The translations under genes were made by a program, and so were the position numbers. The notes below the pieces were generated by a model. The model worked only from the letters and a program-made list of their open reading frames with translations. It did not search any database and was not told the DNA's origin. DNA of 64,000 bases from Gemmatimonadota bacterium (lineage in GTDB: Bacteria > Gemmatimonadota > Gemmatimonadetes > Gemmatimonadales > GWC2-71-9), in NCBI GenBank assembly GCA_040388535.1, contig JAZKBR010000004.1, positions 546,638-610,637 of the forward strand. The letters run 5' to 3'. Positions 51,155 to 60,930 of this stretch are shown here, one piece after another. The first letter of the stretch is position 1, and every line of letters begins with the position of its first letter.

Positions 51155-52168
51155 ATGATCGCACCCGCCCAGCCCATTGATATCCTCTTCGTGATCCTGC
51201 CGCACTCGCTGCTGCTCGATATCGCCGGACCGGCCGAGGCGTTCCGGCTCGCCAATCAGCATCGCGAGCGACTGGGATTGCCGCCCCGCTTCCGGCTCCG
51301 CTTCGCTGGTCCGGTGGCCACTCCACCGACCTCGGTGGGACTCGCACTCGCTGCGCTGCTCCCGCTCCCTGACCAACTCGACACTCCGACCTGGGTGGTT
51401 GTCGTCGGCCAGCCCAGCGAGCACCTGCACGATGTCACGCCCGCAATGAAAGCCACCGCCAAGTGGTTGCAGCAGCGGTTGCGTCACGCCTTGCTCGGAG
51501 CCGACCTTTCGCACCGCCTCGTCACCATCTGCTCCGGCACCCTGCTCGCCGCGCGCGCCGGCCTCCTCGGCACCCGTCGCTGCACCACGCACCACGAATT
51601 GCTGGGAACCCTGCGCACACTCGCACCCGCGGCGCAGGTGATCGACAATCGCGTCTTTGTGATTGACGGCCCGGTGGCGTCGAGCGCCGGCATCACTGCC
51701 GGCATCGATATCGCGCTGCACCTGATCGCCGAGGAGTGCGGCGAGGCGCTATCGGCAAGCGTGGCGGAGGATATGGTGGTGTATCTGAGGCGATCACCGA
51801 GCGACCCGGAACAGTCACCCTTTCATATGCACCGACGACACCTGCACACGACAGTGCATCGCGTCCAGGACGCGATCATCCGCAATCCTCAGCGCGACTG
51901 GGACATCGATTCACTGGCCACGGTCGGCAACACCACCGCGCGCCACCTGCTGCGGCTCTTCACCGAGCACGCCGGCATCTCGGCGCTGCACTACCTCCGG
52001 CTCATCCGGCTCGAGCGCGCCCGGCAGTCACTCGAGTTTGGCGCCAGCGTCAGTCGCGCGGCGGAGGTCGCCGGTTTCCGGTCGGGGCTCCAGCTGCGGC
52101 GCGCCTGGACGAGTCAGTGGGGCGGGTCACCGCGTGATGTCGCGCAACCTCGCTCGGCGACAGCCTGA
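51155..52168 (+). CDS. GlxA-type AraC regulator with DJ-1/PfpI domain
   Basis: 337 residues: N-terminal DJ-1/PfpI domain (IDILFVILPHSLLLDIAGPAEAF; nucleophile-position Cys in TICSGTLLAARAGLL) and C-terminal AraC domain (DIDSLATVGNTTARHLLRLF, SVSRAAEVAGFRSGLQLRRAW). The family senses metabolites or reactive carbonyls. GGAGG lies 12 nt before the ATG. Its 3' end overlaps the convergent amidohydrolase by 119 nt. Targets unknown. Confidence 0.92.
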   Translation: MIAPAQPIDILFVILPHSLLLDIAGPAEAFRLANQHRERLGLPPRFRLRFAGPVATPPTSVGLALAALLPLPDQLDTPTWVVVVGQPSEHLHDVTPAMKATAKWLQQRLRHALLGADLSHRLVTICSGTLLAARAGLLGTRRCTTHHELLGTLRTLAPAAQVIDNRVFVIDGPVASSAGITAGIDIALHLIAEECGEALSASVAEDMVVYLRRSPSDPEQSPFHMHRRHLHTTVHRVQDAIIRNPQRDWDIDSLATVGNTTARHLLRLFTEHAGISALHYLRLIRLERARQSLEFGASVSRAAEVAGFRSGLQLRRAWTSQWGGSPRDVAQPRSATA

Positions 52169-53180
52169 GAAAGCGTGCGGCGTTGTTGTAGAGGATATCG
52201 CGCTTCTGGGCCGCCGAGAGAAATGGCGCCGCCTCGATCGACTGCACGCCGGCATCGATCAACCCGGGCCACACCATCTGATCTGAGCCGAACATGATCC
52301 GATCGGCGTAACCCGCCTCGACCAGTTCCCGCAGGAAGCGGTAGAACGCAGGCCGCGCCTCGACGTTGACCGCCATGCTCACCTCGACATACACCTGCGG
52401 ATGGGTGAAGAGCAGCGCCTGCAGATCTTCCCGCAGTGGATATCCCGCGTGCATCACATAGAGCCGCAGCTTCGGGTGGCGCACCAGCACTTCCTCGAGC
52501 GTCAGCGCACTCTGCAACCGGGCACGGAACGCAGGCGATCCGGTGTAGGGCTCCGCTGGCCCGCCCCCTCCCACATGAATTCCAACCGGAATATCAAGCT
52601 CCTCGGCGAGCGCCCAGTATGGCTCCAGTCGAGGGTCGTCCGGGGCCATTCCGGCATACTGGTTCATCACCTCGGCGAGCACGGTGAACGCCCCGGCCCG
52701 ATAGAGCGCCCGCACGCTGTCGGCCGGCAGCAAGCGGATTGGCGCACCATCGGCGGTCGCCGCACGCGCAGCACCGGTGGCGGCATCAAAGCGCAGATCG
52801 AGGCCGGCGATGAAGCGCCCGGGCGCTGCTTGCCGCCACGCGGCGACCAGTTCAGGCGCCCCCCCGAGCATGCCAACCACGTTGTAGCGTCGCATGCTCG
52901 CGAGCGTCTGCTGCAAGAGGGCGGAATCCGTCGCGGGCGAAATCAGGGGTCGCGCACATGGAGGCGGCGCGGAGCGATCTTCGCCGAACGGCGTCGCCGG
53001 ATCCCAGCGCGGCATTCTCACCACCGGCGCACAGATCGGAATACCGGTGGCGCCGTAGTGAGCCGCCTCGCGCGCGTGCATGTGCATATCGATCACTGGG
53101 AGGTGCTGCTGAGCGTGCATGGTATGCGCGCTACTGAGCGCCAGGACAACCTGGACTCCTCGCGACATGTGCGGCCTCAT
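52050..53180 (-). CDS. Secreted amidohydrolase-superfamily (amidohydrolase 2) protein
   Basis: 376 residues. A short signal-like segment (VVLALSSAHTMHAQQ), then metal ligands HMHAREAAH, IHVGGGG (His), YVMHAGYPL (His) and MFGSDQMVWPG (Asp) in TIM-barrel order. It may decarboxylate or hydrolyse a small aromatic or lactone. ATG 53180 overlaps the VOC stop as ATGA. The last ~40 residues, Arg/Pro-rich, fall in the overlap with the GlxA gene and look like a read-on extension. Confidence 0.85.
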   Translation of the reverse strand: MRPHMSRGVQVVLALSSAHTMHAQQHLPVIDMHMHAREAAHYGATGIPICAPVVRMPRWDPATPFGEDRSAPPPCARPLISPATDSALLQQTLASMRRYNVVGMLGGAPELVAAWRQAAPGRFIAGLDLRFDAATGAARAATADGAPIRLLPADSVRALYRAGAFTVLAEVMNQYAGMAPDDPRLEPYWALAEELDIPVGIHVGGGGPAEPYTGSPAFRARLQSALTLEEVLVRHPKLRLYVMHAGYPLREDLQALLFTHPQVYVEVSMAVNVEARPAFYRFLRELVEAGYADRIMFGSDQMVWPGLIDAGVQSIEAAPFLSAAQKRDILYNNAARFLRLSPSEVARHHAVTRPTDSSRRAAAGAPTGNRRPPPRD

Positions 53181-53545
53181 GCCGACCCACCGGCGGCGCC
53201 AAGGGCAATCGCCAACGGATGCTTCGCCTGATAGAGCCCCACTCGCCCACCGCCGGGCAGTGTGAGATACGTCACTGTCCCCCAGCGCGCTTCCGTCACC
53301 GGCTCGTGCGCCACACCACGATCACTGAGCCGCTGCAACTCGGCAGTCAGGTCATCAGTCAGGAGGTAGAGCTCGCGCGACGTGTCATCCTCACCCGGAT
53401 GAAGCGCGAGTTCGGAAGGGGGCATCCGGAAGATCAGCCAGCCATGGCCGGCATCCACGTGAGGAAAGCCGAGCACGTCGCGAAAGAAGGCCCGATCGGC
53501 CTCGGGGTCGCGCGATGTGATGATGAGATGGGCCCCGATCAGCAT
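53177..53545 (-). CDS. VOC (glyoxalase-fold) protein
   Basis: 122 residues: LIGAHLIITSRDPEADRAFFRDVLGF, GWLIFRMPPSELALHPG, LYLLTDDLTAELQRLSDRG, TYLTLPGGGRVGLYQAKHP. GGAGGAGG precedes ATG 53545. Coupled to the downstream amidohydrolase, with which it may act on the same compound. Confidence 0.88.
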   Translation of the reverse strand: MLIGAHLIITSRDPEADRAFFRDVLGFPHVDAGHGWLIFRMPPSELALHPGEDDTSRELYLLTDDLTAELQRLSDRGVAHEPVTEARWGTVTYLTLPGGGRVGLYQAKHPLAIALGAAGGSA

Positions 53546-53673
53546 CGGATCCTCCTCCGAAACGGTGTTCACGCTCGAAACGACAGCGGGCCCGAGAGAC
53601 TGGCCCACCCTCGCGACCTGTGACTATCATACTCCGTCCTGCCCTGCCCCTCCCACCCGATCGGAATCACCCT

Positions 53674-55464
53674 ATGCGCCCAACTGCCGTTCGCCTTGCC
53701 AGTGCCGTCGCTGGCGCCCTGCTGCTCGCCGCACCGCTCACGGCGCAGCAAAAGGTCGTCGCCACCACGGTGCCGCTGACCTTCCCGACCACCGACGCCG
53801 TACTCAAGCGGATCTGGTCGGTCGGGATGGACTCCTCCCGCCTCGAGCGGCTCGCCTCGTCACTCTTCGATTCGGTCGGACCGCGGCTCACCGGCTCGCC
53901 CGGAATCACGGCCGCGAGCGACTGGGCCATCGCCCAGTACAAGTCGTGGGGCATCGATGCCAAGCGCGACAACTACGGCACCTGGCGCGGCTGGCGTCGC
54001 GGCACCTCGCACATCGATCTCGTCGGGCCACGCACGCGCTCGCTCGAGGGCACGATGCTCGCCTGGAGCCCGGGCACAGGCGTGAAGCCGGTAACGGCCG
54101 AAGTCATCACCCTGCCTAAGTTCGCCGACAGCACCGAGTTCGTGAAGTGGCTTCCCCAGGCGCGCGGCAAGATCGTGATGCTCTCGCCGGCATGGCCGAC
54201 CTGCCGCCCGTCGGAAGACTGGTATCGCTTCGCCACGGCGGCATCGAAGGCGAAGATGGACACGATGATCACCGCGCTGCAGGCCGACTGGGCACCGAGC
54301 GCTGACAGCGCCAAGCTCTATCGCGGCACTGGCAAGTCGATGGGCCTCGGCACCGGCACCCTCGGCATGCGCCTCGAACAGGCCGGCATCGTCGGCATGG
54401 TCACCTCGCGCAACAAGCTCAGCGGCTTCGGCATCGCGACGGGCGGCCCTGGTGGACCTGGCGGCGGACGCGGCCCCGGTGGTGGTGCGCCCGCAGCGGC
54501 TGACGGTTCGATGCGTGGCGGTGGACCGGCCTCGACGATTGCGCCTGGCCCGACCTTCCAGGGCGCCGGCGGCTGGGGCTCGATCGAAATTTTCGAGACC
54601 TACAACAAGATCGCCCCGGCCGTGACGCTCTCGTGCGAAGACTACGCCCTGCTCTATCGCCTCGCCGAGAACAAGATGAAGCCGCGGCTCCGTCTCGACC
54701 TCAATGCGCAGCTGCTCGGTGAAGTCCCGGCGTTCAACACCATCGCGACCATCAAGGGTTCCGAGAAGCCGGATGAGTACGTCGTGCTTTCGGCACACTT
54801 CGACTCGTGGGATGGTTCGTCCGGTGCGACCGACAACGGCACCGGCACGCTGATGGCGATGGAAGCGATGCGGATCCTGAAGAAGGTCTATCCGAATCCG
54901 AAGCGCACCATCATCGTCGGTCACTGGGCCAGCGAAGAACAGGGACTCAACGGCTCGCGCGCCTTCGCGACCGATCACCCCGAAGTGATGAAGGGGCTGC
55001 AGGCGCTGTTCAACCAGGACAACGGCACCGGGCGAGTGCAGTCACTCTCCGCGGCGGGGCTCACCAACATCGGCCCGCACCTGAAGGACTGGTACTCCAA
55101 GCTGCCGAGCTTCTTCACCGACAGCATGAGCGCGAACGTGGTCTCGTGGTCATTCCGTGATGCGCCGACCGGCAACCCGGGTGGCACCGACGGCGCCGTC
55201 TTCGCGTGCTACGGCACGCCGTCGATCGGGATGGGTGCGGTGGGCTGGAACTACGGCAACTACACCTGGCACACCAACCGCGACACCTACGACAAGATCG
55301 TGTTCGATGATTTGAAGCACAACGCGACGCTGGCTGCGATGATGGCCTACCTCGCCTCCGAAGATCCGACCTTCATCGACCGGACCAAGTCTCCGGGCAC
55401 CTGGCCCGCGAACTGGCCGGCCAACTGCGGCGATGCGCCGCGGAAGACCAAGCCGCGCTTCTAG
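53674..55464 (+). CDS. M28-family secreted aminopeptidase-like metallopeptidase
   Basis: 596 residues: signal peptide (AGALLLAAPLTAQQ), a protease-associated region with a Gly-rich loop (GGPGGPGGGRGPGGG), and the M28 domain with zinc ligands His375 (SAHFDSWDG), Asp387 (GATDNGTG), the Glu pair in WASEEQGLNG, an Asp in FNQDNGTG and a His in YTWHTNRDTYD. Complete two-zinc set, so active aminopeptidase or carboxypeptidase is expected in the periplasm. A strong terminator follows. Confidence 0.95.
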   Translation: MRPTAVRLASAVAGALLLAAPLTAQQKVVATTVPLTFPTTDAVLKRIWSVGMDSSRLERLASSLFDSVGPRLTGSPGITAASDWAIAQYKSWGIDAKRDNYGTWRGWRRGTSHIDLVGPRTRSLEGTMLAWSPGTGVKPVTAEVITLPKFADSTEFVKWLPQARGKIVMLSPAWPTCRPSEDWYRFATAASKAKMDTMITALQADWAPSADSAKLYRGTGKSMGLGTGTLGMRLEQAGIVGMVTSRNKLSGFGIATGGPGGPGGGRGPGGGAPAAADGSMRGGGPASTIAPGPTFQGAGGWGSIEIFETYNKIAPAVTLSCEDYALLYRLAENKMKPRLRLDLNAQLLGEVPAFNTIATIKGSEKPDEYVVLSAHFDSWDGSSGATDNGTGTLMAMEAMRILKKVYPNPKRTIIVGHWASEEQGLNGSRAFATDHPEVMKGLQALFNQDNGTGRVQSLSAAGLTNIGPHLKDWYSKLPSFFTDSMSANVVSWSFRDAPTGNPGGTDGAVFACYGTPSIGMGAVGWNYGNYTWHTNRDTYDKIVFDDLKHNATLAAMMAYLASEDPTFIDRTKSPGTWPANWPANCGDAPRKTKPRF

Positions 55465-55483
55465 TCCCGGGCGCAGGGCAACG

Positions 55484-55522
55484 AAACGGGGGAGTGGCGC
55501 AGGTCGGCCGCTCCCCCGTTTT
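55484..55522 (+). terminator. Intrinsic terminator after the M28 gene
   Basis: A 15-bp stem AAACGGGGGAGTGGC/GCCGCTCCCCCGTTT (one G-U) with an 8-nt loop and a final T. Directly followed by a dispersed repeat. Confidence 0.85.
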
Positions 55523-55528
55523 GCGTTG

Positions 55529-55595
55529 TCATCCTGAGCAGCCTGCCCTGAGCTGGTCGAAGGGAAGCCCGCGAAGCGGGCGAAGTCGAGGGAGC
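55529..55595 (+). repeat. TCATCCTGAGC dispersed element
   Basis: Starts TCATCCTGAGC, ends CGAAGTCGAGGGAGC, with an extended centre that includes the palindrome AAGCCCGCGAAGCGGGC. The open reading frame through it is an artefact. Confidence 0.88.
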
Positions 55596-55673
55596 GAAGC
55601 TCCGTCCCGGTTCCCATCCCTTCCGGAGGGCGCCGTAACTACTATTTCCCCTCCCCCGGACCCGGAGTCCACG

Positions 55674-58600
55674 GTGCCCGCCGACCAGCGCGTGGTCTGC
55701 CCCGAGTTGATTGGTCGTGCCGCTCCGCTTGCTACGGCGCAGCACACCCTCGCTCGTGCGCGCGACGCCCACGGCAGCACTCTCCTCATTTCGGGGGAGG
55801 CCGGCATTGGCAAGTCGCGGATGGTACGCGAGACCATCACCCACGCCCGCTCCCTCGGTTTCGTCTCCCTGATCGGAACCTGCTTCCAGGCCGATCGCAC
55901 CTCTCCATATGCCCCGCTGCTCGACCTGGTACAGGTCCTCGCGGCCACGACCTCCCCCGCCCTTGCCGCGCACTGCTTCGCTCCGGCAGCTCCGGAATTG
56001 CTGGCGCTCTTTCCCGAGCTGGCCACCATATTTCCCGAGGCGACTCCGGCACCGTCGCGCGATCCGGAAGAGAGCCGCCGCCGACTGCACCACGCGATGA
56101 CGAGCGCGGTGCATCAGCTCGCGCGAACGCAGCCCGTCCTCCTCACCTTCGAGGACGTGCACTGGAGCGATGACGCGACCCTCGACCTGCTGCGCACCCT
56201 CGCGCGCCAGCTGGTGAGCCACCGCGTCGTGCTCGCGCTCGTCTTTCGCAACGACGAGATCGACTCCGATCTCGCCCGGCTGCTCGCCGACCTCGATCGT
56301 GCGCGCTGCGCCGCCGACGTACCGCTCCGACCCCTCGATGCCGACGAATGCGCACGCATGCTCCGCGCGATCTTCGGCCCGCACGCGCTGTTCGACCACA
56401 CCTTCGTGACCCGACTCCACGAGGCAACCGAAGGAAATCCGTTCTTCGTCGAGGAGATGCTCAAGGCCCTTGTCGTGGCTGGTGACGTCGAGCAGCGTGG
56501 TGAGACCTGGCGCGCCCGGCCACTCGACGAGATTCCGATCCCGCGATCCGCCACCGAGGCCGTAACCCGGCGCCTCGCCGGGCTCAGCACCGAAGCGCGC
56601 GAAGTTGCCTCGGTGGCGGCGGTCGCGGGGCGCCGCTTCGATTTCGCGCTGGTGCAGTCGGTCACCGGCTACAACGATCGCATCGTCCTCGGCGCAATGA
56701 AGGAACTGGTCAATGCGCAGCTCGTGGTCGAGGAGAGCGCCGACCGCTTCGCCTTCCGGCACGCCCTGAGCCGCGAATCACTCCGCACGCAGCTGCTCGC
56801 GCGCGAGCGAGTCACGCTCCATCGCGCCATCGCCACGGCCATTGAACACCAGCACGGCGGCAATACCGACGACCTCGACGATACCCTTGCCTACCACTCG
56901 TTCGAGGCCGGGTCGTGGACGTCCGCCATCCACTATGCCCGCCGCGCCGCCGCCCACGCGATCGCCCTCGGCGCGCCGCGCGAGGCGCTGCTCCAGCTCG
57001 ATCGCGCCGTCGCTGCGACCGCCTCCGCCGGACGCGCAGTGGAACCTGCACTCCTGCTCTCGCGCGGGCGCGTGCACGAAACCCTCGGTGCCTTCGCCCG
57101 GGCTCAGGAAGATTTCGATACCGCACTGGCTGCAGCGCGAACCGCGGCCGATCGACAGGGCGAATGGGAGGCGCTGTACGCGGCCGGGATGCTCTGGGCT
57201 GCCCGCGACTACGAGCGCGCGTGCGACTACCGTCGCGACGCGCTCGTGGTGGCCCGTGCGATCGGCGATCCGCGACTGATCGCGCGAAGCCTCAATCGCG
57301 TCGGCAACTGGCACCTCAACGGCGAGGACATCGCCGAGGGCATCCCCTTCCACGATGAGGCCCTCACGCTCTTCGAGAGTGTTGGCGATGCGGCCGGCGT
57401 CGCCGAGACGGTGGACCTTCTCGCGATGGCGTACCACCTCGCCGGTGATCAGGATCGGGCGGCGCCGCTGTACGAACGTGCCATCACCCTGTTCACGGCG
57501 CTCGAGAATCGCCGCGGACTCTCCAACGCACAGTCGGTGCTCGCAGTGTGCGGACCGAGCTATCACTCCTCCGCCGGCCCGGTCGCCGCAGGGAGCAGTT
57601 TGCCGGGGATCCTGCGCGATGAGCATCCCGTGCGGCTCGCAACGGAGATCGGCTGGCGGGCGGGAGAGGCCTTCTCGCGCTACCTGCTCGCCGATTGCAT
57701 CGCGTGGCGCGGCGATTTCGCGCGTGCCATCACATTGGCGCGCGCGTCGCTATCGATCGCCCAGGAAATCGCGCATCGCGAATGGCAATGTGGCGCCCGT
57801 CGTGTCCTCGGCTGGATCGCGCTGGATCTCGGCGATATCGAGGCCGCAGTTCGCGAACACGAGCTGGCTCACCAGGTGGCGCGACAGTTGAATTCCGCCA
57901 CCTGGATCCGCTGGACTGGCAGCGCACTCGCCACGACACTGGTGCAGGCGGGCGAGCACGAGCGCGCCGCCCAGGTGCTCCGCGAGATCGCGGAGGCGGT
58001 GCCGCCGCTGCCCGTCCGTGGCGCGATGCCCCCGAAGCCCACCCTCGGTGAACGTGCACTCACGCTGGCCCAGGCAGAGCTCGCCCTTGCGACCGGCCAG
58101 CCGCAGGAGGCCCTCGCCCTGCTCGCCAGCATCGCAATCCGTGGCGCACCGCGCGCGGAGTTGCTCCAGGCGCGTTGCTTCGTCGCGCTGGAGCAGTGGA
58201 GCCAGGCGACCGCCGCACTCGACCGCGCACACGCGAATGCGCTGGCGCAGGAGGCACGCTCGCTCCTCTGGCAGATCGAGGCGTTGCGCGGGACCCTGCA
58301 TCTTGAGCGCGGCAGCCGTCGCGAGTCACGCAAGGCATTCGATGCGGCGCGCGATGTTGCGGCGACCCTGCTCGCCGATCTCGATGACGAGGCGCTGATC
58401 GAGACCTTCCGCGAGTTCGTTGACCGACTGGCACCGCCGCCGCCCCAGCGCACCACGGCGCAGCAGACCAAGGCCCGCTTCGGCGGGCTCACTCGCCGCG
58501 AGCGAGACGCCGCGGCGCTGGTCGCCCAGGGGAAGTCGAATCGGGCCATTGCCGCCGCCCTCGGCATCGGCGAGCGCACCGTCGAAGGGTATGTGGCGGC

Positions 58601-58688
58601 CGCCCTCTCGAAGCTCGGCTTTGCTTCCCGGGCGCAGTTGGCCGTCTGGGCAGCCGATCGCGGCCTTGCCCCCGGACAGCCCTCGTAA
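55674..58688 (+). CDS. Large LuxR-type transcriptional regulator with STAND ATPase
   Basis: 1004 residues in the MalT/AAA-16 style: ATPase domain with Walker A (SGEAGIGKSRM, ~40-50) and Walker B (LLTFEDVHWSDD, ~160), winged region, many TPR-like helices (~430-900), and a C-terminal LuxR helix-turn-helix (TRRERDAAALVAQGKSNRAIAAALGIGERTVEGYV). Such proteins are ATP-dependent switches awaiting an inducer. GTG 55674 has GGAG upstream; the longer frame runs through the dispersed repeat and is rejected. Confidence 0.9.
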   Translation: MPADQRVVCPELIGRAAPLATAQHTLARARDAHGSTLLISGEAGIGKSRMVRETITHARSLGFVSLIGTCFQADRTSPYAPLLDLVQVLAATTSPALAAHCFAPAAPELLALFPELATIFPEATPAPSRDPEESRRRLHHAMTSAVHQLARTQPVLLTFEDVHWSDDATLDLLRTLARQLVSHRVVLALVFRNDEIDSDLARLLADLDRARCAADVPLRPLDADECARMLRAIFGPHALFDHTFVTRLHEATEGNPFFVEEMLKALVVAGDVEQRGETWRARPLDEIPIPRSATEAVTRRLAGLSTEAREVASVAAVAGRRFDFALVQSVTGYNDRIVLGAMKELVNAQLVVEESADRFAFRHALSRESLRTQLLARERVTLHRAIATAIEHQHGGNTDDLDDTLAYHSFEAGSWTSAIHYARRAAAHAIALGAPREALLQLDRAVAATASAGRAVEPALLLSRGRVHETLGAFARAQEDFDTALAAARTAADRQGEWEALYAAGMLWAARDYERACDYRRDALVVARAIGDPRLIARSLNRVGNWHLNGEDIAEGIPFHDEALTLFESVGDAAGVAETVDLLAMAYHLAGDQDRAAPLYERAITLFTALENRRGLSNAQSVLAVCGPSYHSSAGPVAAGSSLPGILRDEHPVRLATEIGWRAGEAFSRYLLADCIAWRGDFARAITLARASLSIAQEIAHREWQCGARRVLGWIALDLGDIEAAVREHELAHQVARQLNSATWIRWTGSALATTLVQAGEHERAAQVLREIAEAVPPLPVRGAMPPKPTLGERALTLAQAELALATGQPQEALALLASIAIRGAPRAELLQARCFVALEQWSQATAALDRAHANALAQEARSLLWQIEALRGTLHLERGSRRESRKAFDAARDVAATLLADLDDEALIETFREFVDRLAPPPPQRTTAQQTKARFGGLTRRERDAAALVAQGKSNRAIAAALGIGERTVEGYVAAALSKLGFASRAQLAVWAADRGLAPGQPS

Positions 58689-58848
58689 CTCCCCGCAGCC
58701 CCGGGTCACTTTTCCCGTGGCCCAATCGAAAATCCCCGTACTTCCCTCGGTTTCCTGCTTGCGGCGTTTCGGTATTCTCCCTCCACGACAAACATCGGGG
58801 GATTTCCCCGAGGCCTGACGGAGATTCAAGCCAGTGGAGACCGAGACC

Positions 58849-59361
58849 ATGCGCCCGACCCAACTGCTCGCCCCGACAACGCTTTTCATGGCGCTTTCGA
58901 CCACCTGCGCCGTGGCCCAGACCGACGCCCCCGGGCTCAAGTGGCGGCCAGCCCCCGCAATGTTTCCCAAAGGGGCCGAGATGGCAGTGATCCAGGGCGA
59001 CCCGGGGAGCAGCTCGCTGTTCACGGTGCGCCTCCGACTCCCTGCCGGTTACCGGTTGGCGCCGCACACGCACCCGACCGACGAAAAGCTCACGGTCATT
59101 CGCGGCGCACTCGCCGTGGGCCAGGGGGCCTCGGTCTCGCCCACGGGCATGCAGACGCTGACGGCTGGCAAGTCGGTGACCGAACCGGCGAGCGAGGCCC
59201 ACTATGCCATCGCCCGCACGGCGACCGAAGTCCAGGTCCACGCCCGGGGGCCGTTCGAGATGAAGTACATCAATCCCGCCGACGTCCCGCTCGCGGCGAA
59301 GGCCCCGTCGGCGACGACGCCTGCCGCCATTGCGCTGACCAAGGCTGCGGTGAAGCGATGA
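58849..59361 (+). CDS. Secreted cupin-domain protein
   Basis: 170 residues: signal peptide (TTCAVAQTDA), then a cupin barrel with PHTHPTDEKLTVIRGALAVGQ (metal His and Glu) and a late SEAHYAIARTATEVQVHARGPFE. Possible metal-dependent dioxygenase or ligand binder in the periplasm. ATG 58849 was chosen over the GTG 58834. The next gene starts inside its stop (ATGA). Confidence 0.82.
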   Translation: MRPTQLLAPTTLFMALSTTCAVAQTDAPGLKWRPAPAMFPKGAEMAVIQGDPGSSSLFTVRLRLPAGYRLAPHTHPTDEKLTVIRGALAVGQGASVSPTGMQTLTAGKSVTEPASEAHYAIARTATEVQVHARGPFEMKYINPADVPLAAKAPSATTPAAIALTKAAVKR

Positions 59362-60854
59362 AACTCCCGTCGGCCCCCTCGCCGGTCACCGACCTCGCAT
59401 GGGACCCGGCTCAGGCCGCTGCGATGGGGACCGAAGTCGTCGCGCTCTGGCGTGAGTTGCTCGAGCAGATCGCGACCTTGCCAGTCGGTGGTCGCGCCAC
59501 CGCCAGCGAAGTGCGTGCTGCGGTGACGCGCGAGATCCCCGATGCGCCGGTTCCGATGCCCGAGCTGATGGCATCGCTGCGCACGCTCGCATTCGAACAC
59601 TCCACCTATATGGGCCATCCCGGCTTCATGGCGTACATCTCCGGACCGGGTACCGTGCCTGGTGCCGCAGCCGATCTGCTGGCCGCCGCGCTCAACCAGA
59701 ATGTCGGTGGCTGGCGACTTGGCCCGGGAATGACCGAGATCGAGTTGCATCTCGGCCGCTGGATGGCCGCGCGCCTCGGTCTCCCAGCGACCGCCGGTGG
59801 TTACGTGACCTCGGGTGGTGCGATGGCCGCGTTCGTGGGACTCAAGGTGGCGCGCGATGCGCGTGCGGGGTGGGCCACCCGCGAACTCGGTATGCGCGCA
59901 GGACCGCCGCTGACCTGCTATGCCTCGTCCCAAGTCCACGATGTGAACACCCGCGCGGCCGACTTGCTCGGCCTCGGCCGCGATGCCGTCCGGAAGATCG
60001 CCGTCGACGCTTCGCTGCGGATGCGGACCGATGCGTTGCGTAGCGCGATTGAGCGCGATCTCCGCAATGGCTGCCAGCCGATGGCGGTGATCGCCACCGC
60101 GGGCACTGTCTCGACCGGCGCGATCGATCCGCTGAACGACATTGCGGATCTCTGCGCCGAATTCGGGCTCTGGCTTCACGTGGATGGCGCCTACGGTGGT
60201 GTCGCGGCGCTCACCGATTCGCTGCAGCCGCTCTTTCGCGGCATCGAGCGCGCCGATTCGGTAGCACTCGACCCACACAAGTGGCTCTACACACCGATAT
60301 CGGGCGGTGTGATTCTCGTGCGCGATATGCAGACGCTCGCCGATGCGTTCGCGATCGAGCCCGACTACGTCTTCGAGGACAAGGCACTCACCGGCCGCGG
60401 CGTCGACCTCTTCGCGCTGGGCCCGCAGTTCTCACGCAGCGCGAGCGCCTTCAAGATCTGGGTCTCGCTGCTCGCTCACGGCTGGGACGCCTATCAGCGG
60501 CGCATTGCTCACGATGTGGCACTTGCGCGCTACCTCTACGACCGTGCGGCAGCCACGGCCGAACTCGAACCGCTTGGGCCCACGCCGCAACTCTCGATCG
60601 CCTGTTTCCGGTATGTGCCGCGCGAGTTGCGCGGCGATCACGATGCGGAGCCCTATCTCAACCGGCTCAACGAACGACTGATGGCGGAGCTGCAGCTGAC
60701 CGGCCGCGTCTATCCATCAAACGCGATCATCGATGGCCGCTTCGCACTGCGCGCCTGCATCGTGAACTTCCGCACTGAAGCCGTCGACGTCGATGCGCTG
60801 ATCGAGCAGACTATCGCGCTTGGCGCCGCATTGCACGCGGCAGGTACCGCCTAG
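59358..60854 (+). CDS. PLP-dependent aromatic/group II amino-acid decarboxylase
   Basis: 498 residues of the aromatic-L-amino-acid decarboxylase family: HPGFMAYISGPGTVPGAAADLLAAALNQNVGGW, TSGGAMAAFVGLKVAR, WLHVDGAYGG and catalytic Lys308 in DPHKWLYTP. It would decarboxylate an aromatic or related amino acid with PLP; specificity is not readable. ATG 59358 overlaps the cupin stop as ATGA. The long open frame upstream is a shadow of the cupin gene. Confidence 0.92.
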   Translation: MKLPSAPSPVTDLAWDPAQAAAMGTEVVALWRELLEQIATLPVGGRATASEVRAAVTREIPDAPVPMPELMASLRTLAFEHSTYMGHPGFMAYISGPGTVPGAAADLLAAALNQNVGGWRLGPGMTEIELHLGRWMAARLGLPATAGGYVTSGGAMAAFVGLKVARDARAGWATRELGMRAGPPLTCYASSQVHDVNTRAADLLGLGRDAVRKIAVDASLRMRTDALRSAIERDLRNGCQPMAVIATAGTVSTGAIDPLNDIADLCAEFGLWLHVDGAYGGVAALTDSLQPLFRGIERADSVALDPHKWLYTPISGGVILVRDMQTLADAFAIEPDYVFEDKALTGRGVDLFALGPQFSRSASAFKIWVSLLAHGWDAYQRRIAHDVALARYLYDRAAATAELEPLGPTPQLSIACFRYVPRELRGDHDAEPYLNRLNERLMAELQLTGRVYPSNAIIDGRFALRACIVNFRTEAVDVDALIEQTIALGAALHAAGTA

Positions 60855-60885
60855 AGCGAGTCGCCCCGGGCCGTCAGGCGGGTTG

Positions 60886-60930
60886 TCATCCTGAGCGAAG
60901 CGAGCCGAAGGCGAGCGAAGTCGAAGGAGC
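60886..60930 (+). repeat. TCATCCTGAGC dispersed element
   Basis: Ends as the other copies (GAAGTCGAAGGAGC) and leads straight into the long repeat. It fills the intergenic region after the decarboxylase. Confidence 0.85.

Noticed and set aside
53860..54978. 372-codon minus-strand frame in the M28 gene
   Set aside because: Antisense of the conserved zinc-peptidase domain.
55494..55673. 60-codon N-terminal extension of the LuxR-type regulator
   Set aside because: Translates the terminator and the dispersed repeat; GTG 55674 with GGAG is better.
58941..59357. Extension of the decarboxylase frame to 58941
   Set aside because: It is out of frame inside the cupin gene; the ATGA start at 59358 fits the family N-terminus.
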